Below, one piece after another: positions 6,214-10,884 of a stretch of 10,884 nt of DNA. This DNA is from DATACN01 sp038215095. GTDB lineage: Bacteria; Actinomycetota; Thermoleophilia; Solirubrobacterales; Thermoleophilaceae. The stretch is from positions 1 to 10,884 of the forward strand of contig JBBQRG010000089.1 in assembly GCA_038215095.1 (NCBI GenBank), read 5' to 3'. The notes under the pieces were generated by a model that was not told the DNA's origin, did not search any database, and saw only the letters and a list, made by a program, of their open reading frames with translations. A program made the position numbers and the translations under genes. Position 1 is the stretch's first letter. The number at the start of each line of letters is the position of its first letter.

Positions 6214-6990
6214 ATGGACGACGTGTTCAAGGCCCTCGCCGACTCGACGCGCCGCAGCCTGCTCGACGAGCTGTTCAGGCAGGACGGGCAGACCCTCAGC
6301 GCGCTCGAGCAGCGGTTGCCGATGACCCGCTTCGGCGTGATGAAGCACCTGAAGGTGCTCGAGGAGGCGGGTCTCGTGGCTACCAGGCGGCGTGGCCGGG
6401 AGAAGCTGCACTTCCTGAACCCCGTCCCGATTCGGCTCGTCCACGACAGGTGGGTGAGCAAGTACGCAGCGCCCTGGGCCTCCGCGCTCAGCGATCTCAA
6501 GCAAACACTCGAGAAGGAGCAGACGATGGAGAAGGTCTTCGAGATCTACATCAAGACGACCCCGGAGCGGCTCTGGGAGGCGATCACCGACGGCGAGATG
6601 AGGAAGAAGTACACGTTCGGCGTGGGCGTCGACTCGGACTGGACCCCGGGGTCCGGTTACGAGGCTGTCCATCCCGAGGCGGGCATCAGGATCAGCGAGG
6701 GCGAGAACCTCGAGGTCGATCCGCCGCGCCGCCTCGTGCAGAGCTTCCACGCCCTGTGGAGCGACGACGTGAAGACCGCCGGTACGTCCAGGGTCACCTG
6801 GGAGATCGAACCGGTAGGCGACTCGTGCCATCTCACCGTCACCCACGACCAGCTTCCCGAGGAGGCCAACGACGAGCTCTACGGCGGCTGGCCGATGATC
6901 CTCTCAGGCCTGAAGACGTTGCTGGAGACCGGCGACCAGCTCGACACCCCCGGGTCGCTGAGGTACGCGGACGCCTCGCAGTGGGGCTGA
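6214..6990 (+). CDS. ArsR-family winged-helix regulator fused to an SRPBCC/AHSA1 domain
   Basis: This 258-residue protein has two domains. Residues 1-90 are an ArsR-type winged helix (DVFKALADSTRRSLLDELF; LSALEQRLPMTRFGVMKHLK as recognition region; EEAGLVATRRRGREKLHFLN as wing). No metal-binding Cys cluster is present, so it is not a classical metal sensor. Residues about 105-235 are an SRPBCC/AHSA1-like ligand-binding domain (EIYIKTTPERLWEAITDGEM, SRVTWEIEPVGDSCHLTVTH, GGWPMILSGLKTLLETG). These are usually two adjacent overlapping genes; here they form one frame, though a Shine-Dalgarno and ATG remain at the junction. The ATG 6214 is chosen over upstream starts at 6184 and 6202 because these lie in the operator and -10. 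It likely represses its own promoter and that of the following SDR, perhaps responding to a hydrophobic ligand. Confidence 0.88.
   Translation: MDDVFKALADSTRRSLLDELFRQDGQTLSALEQRLPMTRFGVMKHLKVLEEAGLVATRRRGREKLHFLNPVPIRLVHDRWVSKYAAPWASALSDLKQTLEKEQTMEKVFEIYIKTTPERLWEAITDGEMRKKYTFGVGVDSDWTPGSGYEAVHPEAGIRISEGENLEVDPPRRLVQSFHALWSDDVKTAGTSRVTWEIEPVGDSCHLTVTHDQLPEEANDELYGGWPMILSGLKTLLETGDQLDTPGSLRYADASQWG
6513..6519 (+). promoter_or_regulatory. internal ribosome-binding site at the ArsR/SRPBCC domain junction
   Basis: GAAGGAG lies 6 bp before an in-frame ATG at 6526 (residue 105 of the fusion, MEKVFEIYIK). Position, spacing and the fit to the start of the SRPBCC domain suggest that a stand-alone SRPBCC protein (6526-6990, 154 residues) may also be made. 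It may instead be a relic of two once separate genes. Confidence 0.55.
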
Positions 6991-6995
6991 GGGCC

Positions 6996-7770
6996 ATGCT
7001 GCTCGAAGGCAAGAACGCGGTCATCTACGGCGCGGCCGGGGGCCTTGGCAGCGGTGTTGCCAGGACCTTCGCCCGCGAGGGCGCTCGCGTGTTCGTCACA
7101 GGACGAACGCGCGAGCCCCTGGAGGCGCTCGCCGCGGCCAGGATGGCGGAGAGGCCGAGGCGGCCGTGGTCGACGCACTGGACGAGGCCGCCGTCGACGA
7201 GCACGCGCGCGGGGTCGTGTCCCGCGCGGGCAGCCTCGACGTCTCCTTCAACCTGATCTCCCGCGGAGACGTCCAGCGCATCCCGCTCGTGGACATGACG
7301 ACAGACGACCTGACCCGCGCGACGATCACGGGCCTGAGCGCCAGCTTCATTACGGCGCGGGCCGCCGCCCGCCACATGTCGGAGCAGGGAGGCGGTGTGA
7401 TCTTGCACCTGACGAGCGGCTCCGCCCGCGGCGGCGCACCGGGGATGGGGAGCACCGGCCCGGCCGACGCCGCGAGCGAGGCGCTCATGCGCTACCTCGC
7501 GGTCGAGACGGGCCCGGCCGGGGTCCGCGTCGTGGGCATCAACACCGCCGGGGTGCCGGAGCGCTGACGAAGGAGAAGCTCGAGGCCGTCGGCGGCGAGA
7601 CGACTCCCAGTCCCGAGCAGGTCGACCAGATGATCGCCGGATTGACCATGCTGGGCCGCACCCCACGGCTCGCGGAGGTCGCCGACGTCGCCGCATTCCT
7701 CGCCTCAGACCGGGCCAGGGCGATGACCGCGACGATCGCCAACGTGAGCTGCGGCCTGATTCACGACTGA
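6996..7770 (+). pseudogene. short-chain dehydrogenase/reductase-like gene with two frameshifts
   Basis: The three pieces read as one SDR of about 258 residues. Frame A from ATG 6996 gives the Rossmann start (NAVIYGAAGGLGSGVARTF, then VFVTGRTREPLEAL). At about 7137-7142 homology moves to a second frame (DGGEAEAAVVDALDEAAVDE, SLDVSFNLISRGD, ILHLTSGSARGGAPGMG, GVRVVGINTAGVPE) that hits TGA at 7565. At about 7559-7563 it moves again to a third frame (LTKEKLEAVGG to SCGLIHD, stop 7770). Each shift equals one missing base; at the second, adding one G restores PEALTKEK. Codon bias continues through all parts, so the damage is recent or is a sequence error. Even if repaired, the usual catalytic Tyr-x-x-x-Lys is missing (GSTGPADAASEAL stands there), placing it with divergent, possibly non-enzymatic SDRs. 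It starts 5 bp after the regulator stop and is likely in one operon. Confidence 0.82.
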
Positions 7771-7780
7771 CTCACTGGGC

Positions 7781-7786
7781 GGGAGG
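7781..7786 (+). promoter_or_regulatory. ribosome-binding site supporting a CTG start
   Basis: GGGAGG lies 6 bp before the CTG at 7793. It is the only start-like context in this frame between the upstream stop (TGA, 7757-7759) and the zinc-binding core, and it supports initiation at CTG. Confidence 0.5.
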
Positions 7787-7792
7787 CATAGG

Positions 7793-8065
7793 CTGCGGCC
7801 GATCGACGACTTCCGCAAGGCTCGCTGGTACGCGGTCCGCCCAGCCGGCAACTTCAAGCCGGCCACCTACCGCTGTCCGCTGTGCGGCGGTCTGCTTCCG
7901 GCGCTGAGCGATCACATGCTCGTGCTGCCGGAGGGCGACCCCTCTCGCCGCCGCCATGCGCATGGCAGGTGCGTGATGCACGCCCGCCGTGACGGCCGCC
8001 TGCCGCTCCGCGACGAGGTCGAGCCGCGCCGCCCCGGCCTGCTGGCCCGTCTCCGCAGGGGCTAG
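7793..8065 (+). CDS. small putative zinc-binding protein with probable CTG start
   Basis: This 90-residue frame has no ATG, GTG or TTG before its conserved-looking core and is easily missed. Read from CTG 7793 it begins (M)RPIDDFRKARWYAVRPAG, then TYRCPLCGGLLPALSDHML, then SRRRHAHGRCVMHARRDG. Cys28 and Cys31 (CPLC) plus His55, His57 and Cys60 (HAHGRC) make a plausible zinc ribbon or treble clef; the basic C-terminus (EPRRPGLLARLRRG) could contact nucleic acid. The wording resembles small actinobacterial hypothetical proteins that I cannot name, and the function is unknown. A Shine-Dalgarno GGGAGG lies 6 bp before the CTG. The frame begins just after the SDR remnant, with 22 bp between that stop and the CTG. 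Alternatives are a sequence error that removed a normal start, or a shorter protein from an internal ATG, which would lose the CPLC pair. Confidence 0.7.
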   Translation: MRPIDDFRKARWYAVRPAGNFKPATYRCPLCGGLLPALSDHMLVLPEGDPSRRRHAHGRCVMHARRDGRLPLRDEVEPRRPGLLARLRRG

Positions 8066-8094
8066 AGTCGCTGTAGCGCTCAACCTCCCCGTCG

Positions 8095-8101
8095 AAAGGA
8101 G
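8095..8101 (+). promoter_or_regulatory. ribosome-binding site of the isochorismatase-like gene
   Basis: AAAGGAG lies 6 bp before the GTG at 8108 and fixes that start. Upstream, TAGAGT (8063-8068, overlapping the stop of the preceding gene) is a weak -10 candidate. Confidence 0.6.
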
Positions 8102-8107
8102 CCTCCA

Positions 8108-8734
8108 GTGGCCATCGATCCCAAGCGCACCGCTGTTGTGCTGATCGAGTTCCAGAACGACTTCACGTCGGAGGGGGGCGCGCTGCACGGCGCTGTTCAA
8201 GGCGTCATGGAGGACACCGGCATGCTCGACAACGCGCGCGAGCTCGTCGAGGCGGCGCGCGCCGCCGGCGCCACGATCGTTCACGCGCCGATCACCTTCG
8301 CGCCGGGCTACGGGGAGCTGTCCCAGCACCCGTACGGGATCCTCAAGGGCGTCGTGGACTCGACCGCGTTCGTCAAGGGCGAGTGGGGCGCCGAGATCGT
8401 GGACTCGCTGGCTCCGCAGCAGGGAGACGTGGTGGTCGAGGGCAAGCGCGGCCTGGACACCTTCGCCACCACGAACCTCGACTTCATCCTGCGAGCCCGC
8501 GGGATCGAGACGATCGCGCTGGGCGGCTTCCTGACCAATTGCTGCGTGGAGTCGACGATGCGGACCGGCTACGAGAAGGGCTACGACGTCATCACGCTGT
8601 CGGACTGCGTCGCGGCGACGTCGTCCGAGGAGCACGAGAACGCGATCAAGTTCGACTACCCGATGTTCTCCGACGTGAAGACCTCGCAGGAGTTCGCCGG
8701 TGAGCTCAGCGGGACGCCCGTGGCGCAGGCCTAG
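8108..8734 (+). CDS. isochorismatase-family cysteine hydrolase
   Basis: This 208-residue cytosolic hydrolase belongs to the isochorismatase-like (nicotinamidase/N-carbamoylsarcosine amidase/ureidoacrylate hydrolase) superfamily. The full catalytic triad is visible: Asp18 (VLIEFQNDFTSEGG), Lys113 (VVEGKRGLDTF) and Cys146 (GGFLTNCCVESTMRTGYEKG). The cis-peptide/oxyanion region GGFLTNCCVE and the downstream VITLSDCVAATSSEEHENA are standard. The family covers C-N and vinyl-ether bond hydrolysis, and the substrate cannot be assigned. The EFQNDF form (in place of DxQ/DMQ) and the residues 60-80 (PITFAPGYGELSQHPYGILK) suggest an unspecialised 'cysteine hydrolase' rather than a nicotinamidase, as the usual zinc-binding D-x-H-x-H loop is not seen. 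GTG 8108 has a good Shine-Dalgarno. The next gene starts 3 bp after the stop. Confidence 0.9.
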   Translation: MAIDPKRTAVVLIEFQNDFTSEGGALHGAVQGVMEDTGMLDNARELVEAARAAGATIVHAPITFAPGYGELSQHPYGILKGVVDSTAFVKGEWGAEIVDSLAPQQGDVVVEGKRGLDTFATTNLDFILRARGIETIALGGFLTNCCVESTMRTGYEKGYDVITLSDCVAATSSEEHENAIKFDYPMFSDVKTSQEFAGELSGTPVAQA

Positions 8735-8737
8735 CTC

Positions 8738-9676
8738 GTGGCCGAGGACCCGCCCACGCGAGACGGCGAGCTGGGTCGGCTCCGCGCCAAGACCGGAGAG
8801 CAGGAAGTCGAGATCGACCGGCTTCGCCACGAGGCGGCGAAGTCGACCACTGAGCATCGCCGCACCGACCTGGCCCAGAGCGACCTCGTCGAGCGGCTGC
8901 GGCGGGAGGCGCGAGTCCACGAGGACGTGATCGCCCGCCTGGTGGACGCGCTCGCGGCGGACGAGCTCGAGCTGAACGACCTGCGCGCCGTCCGCGACGC
9001 GCTGACGCCGCCCGAGCTGGGCACGCGGCCCGGCGTCGAGCTGGCCGCGTCGTTCCTGCCGGCATCCGGGAGCGTGAGCGGGGACTTCTACCTGCTGGCA
9101 GAGGGGCCGCACGATGCCACGGTGCTGGTGGTGGGAGACGTGGTGGGCAAGGGCCTGCGGGCTGCACGGCGAGCCGCGTTCATCCGCACCGTATTCGCGA
9201 CCACGGCGCCCTTCTCCGACGATCCGGCGCGGCTGCTCAGCTGGGCGAACACCGCGTTCATGGAGCGCGCCGAGGAGGACCACGACTTCGCCACCGTCGG
9301 CTGCGTGACGTTCTCGCCGCACGAGGACAGCCTGCGCTGGGGCTACGCGGGGCACCCCCCGGTGCTCTGGCTGGACACGGGCGAGGAGCTGAGCGGCGGA
9401 CGCGCGGCGCCGCTGGGCTTGTCGGAGGAGCTGGACTGCACGACGGCGGTCGAGCACCTCACGCCGGGCACCGGCGTGCTGCTCTACACCGACGGTGTGA
9501 TCGAGGCGCGCCGCAAGAAGGAGCTGTTCGGCGAGCTGCGGCTGGCCGAAAGCGTCCGGGCCCTCCAAGGGGAGGCGCCCGCGGAGGTCGTCGCGGCGGT
9601 CACGTCCGAGGTGGAGGAGTTCGCCTCCGGCGAGCTGGGCGACGACCTCTGCGTCGTAGCCGCGCGCGTCTCCTAG
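8738..9676 (+). CDS. SpoIIE/RsbU-type PP2C serine phosphatase with N-terminal coiled coil
   Basis: This 312-residue protein begins with a charged coiled coil (about 10-90: LGRLRAKTGEQEVEIDRLRH and on through LVERLRREARVHEDVIARLV). A SpoIIE/PPM-type phosphatase domain (about 98-312) follows. Metal-binding acids are in place: Asp116 (VSGDFYLL), Asp134 (VVGDVVGKGL), Asp252 (LYTDGVIEARR) and Asp302/303 (GDDLCVV), with YAGHPPVLWL in the middle as in RsbU-like enzymes. The family dephosphorylates an anti-sigma-factor antagonist (STAS) in partner-switching stress control. No PAS, GAF, receiver or STAS/anti-sigma kinase domain is encoded here, so input and partner are unknown; the coiled coil may be the partner-binding or dimer part. 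GTG 8738 follows the isochorismatase stop by 3 bp, so it is in the same operon. Confidence 0.9.
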   Translation: MAEDPPTRDGELGRLRAKTGEQEVEIDRLRHEAAKSTTEHRRTDLAQSDLVERLRREARVHEDVIARLVDALAADELELNDLRAVRDALTPPELGTRPGVELAASFLPASGSVSGDFYLLAEGPHDATVLVVGDVVGKGLRAARRAAFIRTVFATTAPFSDDPARLLSWANTAFMERAEEDHDFATVGCVTFSPHEDSLRWGYAGHPPVLWLDTGEELSGGRAAPLGLSEELDCTTAVEHLTPGTGVLLYTDGVIEARRKKELFGELRLAESVRALQGEAPAEVVAAVTSEVEEFASGELGDDLCVVAARVS

Positions 9677-9689
9677 CGCCTTCTTCGCG

Positions 9690-9722
9690 ATATCGATAAT
9701 CGATGGTATCGTTGATCGATAT
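9690..9722. promoter_or_regulatory. duplicated palindromic operator over the DUF2975 gene start
   Basis: Two 15-bp near-palindromes, TATCGATAATCGATG (9691-9705) and TATCGTTGATCGATA (9707-9721), follow the same plan (TATCGAT-N-ATCGATA, one mismatch each). They are set 16 bp apart. Together they also form an outer perfect 8-bp inverted repeat (ATATCGAT 9690-9697, ATCGATAT 9715-9722). GATAAT (9695-9700) inside is 5 of 6 to a -10 hexamer. The XRE protein encoded just downstream is the obvious candidate to bind here (inference). Confidence 0.65.
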
Positions 9723-10338
9723 GGGACCGAAGCCGTCGCGCGCCGTCCGGATAGGCAGCATCGTGTACGCCCTCCTCTGGTTGACGGTGCTGTTCGGAGT
9801 CGTACTGATCATCTCGATGGTCGTGGGCGTCGCCCGTCACGGCGACTCGTTCGCGTACGGCGGGAGCCTGACCGTGCCGGCGAAGCTCTCCACGGAGCAG
9901 CTCAACCTGCCGCGAGGCCTCTTCGTGAGCGGCTCCCTGAACGTGGTCGCGGAGATCAAGGACCCGACCACCAAGCAGATGCTGCTTCGCTCGCTCAGCG
10001 ACCTGGGGCCCCTGATCCTCCTGGCGGGCGGGCTGCTCCTGCTCGATGGCTTCATGGTCTCCGTCAAGGACGGCGACCCATTCGGCAGCGCGAACGTCCG
10101 GCGCCTTCGCCGGATCGGCTTCATCCTGGTGCTCGGCGCGCCGCTCGTAGAGCTCGTCAACTCCGGGCTGCGAAAGGCCCTCCTCGACGACGCGCCCGCC
10201 GGCCGCTTCGACGGCGTCGGCTCTGCGGGCTTCAGCCTTCCCGTCGGCGCGCTGCTCGCGGGCCTGGGCGCCTTCATCCTCGCGGAGGTCTTCGCCTACG
10301 GCCTGAGCCTGCGCGAGGACGTCGAGGGCACCGTCTGA
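9721..10338 (+). CDS. DUF2975 family four-helix membrane protein
   Basis: From ATG 9721 this gives 205 residues with about four membrane segments: near the N-terminus (IGSIVYALLWLTVLFGVVLI), in the middle (LGPLILLAGGLLLLDGFMVS), after the loop (IGFILVLGAPLVELV) and near the C-terminus (LPVGALLAGLGAFILAEVFA). The loop KDGDPFGSANVRRLRRIG and the ending AEVFAYGLSLREDVEGTV are the signatures of DUF2975 proteins, which are almost always encoded directly before a small XRE regulator, as here. The function is unknown; the pair resembles a membrane protein with a dedicated regulator. The ATG at 9703 is also in frame, but it lies within the operator and next to the putative -10 (9695-9700), so 9721 is preferred. 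The stop TGA is directly followed by the ATG of the regulator. Confidence 0.83.
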   Translation: MGPKPSRAVRIGSIVYALLWLTVLFGVVLIISMVVGVARHGDSFAYGGSLTVPAKLSTEQLNLPRGLFVSGSLNVVAEIKDPTTKQMLLRSLSDLGPLILLAGGLLLLDGFMVSVKDGDPFGSANVRRLRRIGFILVLGAPLVELVNSGLRKALLDDAPAGRFDGVGSAGFSLPVGALLAGLGAFILAEVFAYGLSLREDVEGTV

Positions 10339-10563
10339 ATGGCGCCCGGGCCCTCGGAGCACCGCATCGCCGTGCACCTCGACCGGCTGCTCGACGAGCG
10401 TGGCATGACACTCACGGAGCTGGCCGAACGGGTGAACGTGACGGTGGTGAACCTCTCGATCCTGAAGAACGGCCGCGCTCGTGCGGTCCGCTTCTCCACC
10501 CTCAGCGCCCTGTGCGAAGCGCTCGACTGCCAGCCCGGTGACCTGCTCGCCTACCAGGGCTAG
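10339..10563 (+). CDS. small XRE-family helix-turn-helix regulator (YozG-like)
   Basis: This 74-residue protein is little more than one XRE/Cro-like helix-turn-helix: IAVHLDRLLDERGMTLTELA, then ERVNVTVVNLSILKNGRARA (recognition helix with NLSILKNG), then RFSTLSALCEALDCQPGDLL. This layout, ending in QPGDLLAY, matches the YozG-like group that accompanies DUF2975 membrane proteins. The ATG immediately follows the TGA of the membrane-protein gene (TGAATG), so the pair is translationally coupled. It probably binds the duplicated TATCGAT-N-ATCGATA operator upstream and controls its own operon. The stop shares CTAG with the convergent pspAB gene, leaving no room for a terminator between them. Confidence 0.9.
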   Translation: MAPGPSEHRIAVHLDRLLDERGMTLTELAERVNVTVVNLSILKNGRARAVRFSTLSALCEALDCQPGDLLAYQG

Positions 10564-10884
10564 AGCGGAATCTCCCAGAGCGGGAACCAGCGCGTCATCT
10601 CCTTCTCGAAGGGCAGCTCGCCGCCGATCTGGGCCTGGAGCCGCATCTCGCGCTCGGTGTCGCGCTGCTTGTCGCCGGCGGCGGGCACGAAGGGGTAGAA
10701 GCTGCCGCGCTTGAAGTTGTAGATGAAGTAGAGCGGCCTGCCCTCCTCCTCGAAGGCGAACACGCAGGCCAGCAGGCGGTCGCCGTAGCCGCCGCCCTGG
10801 AGCTCGGTGGAGACCGCGTTCAGCGACACCACGAGGTCCTCGAAGTCGGGGTCGCGCAGCACGATCCAGCGGTAGCCGAACTCG
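10560..10884 (-). CDS. pspAB: PspA-associated protein PspAB, C-terminal part
   Basis: The frame is open to the window edge, so 107 C-terminal residues are visible and the real start lies beyond 10884; the GTG at 10862 is an internal valine (EFGYRWIVLRDPDFEDL). The sequence matches PspAB, a PspA-associated domain protein: YRWIVLRDPDFEDLVVSLNA, then ELQGGGYGDRLLACVFAFEE, LYFIYNFKRGSFYPFVP, and the end GGELPFEKEMTRWFPLWEIP. It has no membrane segment or signal in the visible part. The domain is known only by association with PspA/PspAA, and its activity is not established. It lies on the strand opposite to pspA-pspAA and about 10 kb away, unlike the compact clusters I know of. I recognise the family from motif wording only. 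Confidence 0.82.
   Translation of the reverse strand, partial: EFGYRWIVLRDPDFEDLVVSLNAVSTELQGGGYGDRLLACVFAFEEEGRPLYFIYNFKRGSFYPFVPAAGDKQRDTEREMRLQAQIGGELPFEKEMTRWFPLWEIPL

Noticed and set aside
5373..6500. A 375-codon minus-strand frame spanning the methyltransferase, the SnoaL-like gene and the ArsR start.
   Set aside because: It crosses three real genes and an operator, and the product is low-complexity without recognisable motifs.
6177..7256. A 359-codon plus-strand frame overlapping the ArsR-SRPBCC gene.
   Set aside because: Only its last part (from 6996) is real, being the first piece of the frameshifted SDR; the rest is a shifted reading of the regulator.
7772..9568. A 598-codon open frame on the minus strand.
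   Set aside because: It lies antisense to three well-supported plus-strand genes (zinc-ribbon-like, isochorismatase, SpoIIE phosphatase). It is Arg/Ala/His-rich without any domain and is a by-product of high GC content.
10560..10862. A complete 100-residue protein starting at GTG 10862.
   Set aside because: The frame stays open to the window edge and the upstream residues (EFGYRWI) continue the PspAB sequence, so the GTG is internal and the gene is cut by the window.

Overview
This window has high GC content, strong G/C bias at third codon positions, frequent GTG/TTG starts and very short intergenic gaps. It encodes a PspA/PspAA/PspAB-type envelope-stress set, a DUF2975/XRE pair, a SpoIIE-type phosphatase and many small secreted or membrane proteins. 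This fits a high-GC actinobacterium, most likely of the Thermoleophilia (Solirubrobacterales-like). The taxonomic guess rests on gene content and protein flavour, not on a marker gene. No rRNA, tRNA, CRISPR array, insertion sequence or phage gene is visible.

Layout: (1) 1-649, the 3' end of pspA and a GTGA-overlapping pspAA. (2) 688-1080, a secreted cupredoxin that lacks the usual axial methionine. (3) 1086-1394 (-), a small membrane protein, head-to-head with an S4 RNA-binding protein and a helical orphan (1366-2033, +). (4) 2110-5129, two exported phosphoester-hydrolase-like enzymes facing each other: a secreted 5'-nucleotidase (+) and a sulfatase-fold lipoprotein (-). (5) 5181-6157, a small SAM methyltransferase and a convergent SnoaL-like protein. 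(6) 6177-7770, a compact promoter/operator followed by an ArsR-SRPBCC fusion regulator and a divergent short-chain dehydrogenase broken by two frameshifts. (7) 7793-9676, a zinc-ribbon-like protein probably started from CTG, an isochorismatase-family hydrolase and a SpoIIE/RsbU-type phosphatase. (8) 9690-10563, a DUF2975 membrane protein and its XRE regulator behind a duplicated palindromic operator. (9) 10560-10884 (-), the 3' part of pspAB.

How the genes fit together: the two edges carry parts of one system. PspA and PspAA are at the left edge and PspAB is at the right edge in the opposite orientation, about 10 kb of unrelated genes apart. Two regulatory units can be read directly from the DNA. 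The first is the ArsR-type operator, a perfect 7-bp inverted repeat lying between a consensus -35 and a plausible -10, with the predicted transcript start at or next to the ATG. The second is the XRE operator over the DUF2975 start. The ArsR-SRPBCC fusion also has a Shine-Dalgarno plus ATG exactly at its domain boundary, so it may make two products. Three of the four convergent gene pairs end in the same CTAG, which supplies a TAG stop on each strand.

I do not see a clear new defence, mobile or biosynthetic system. The most interesting items are the internal start in the fusion regulator, the CTG-started small gene missed by normal ORF rules, the split Psp set and the CTAG-shared stops.
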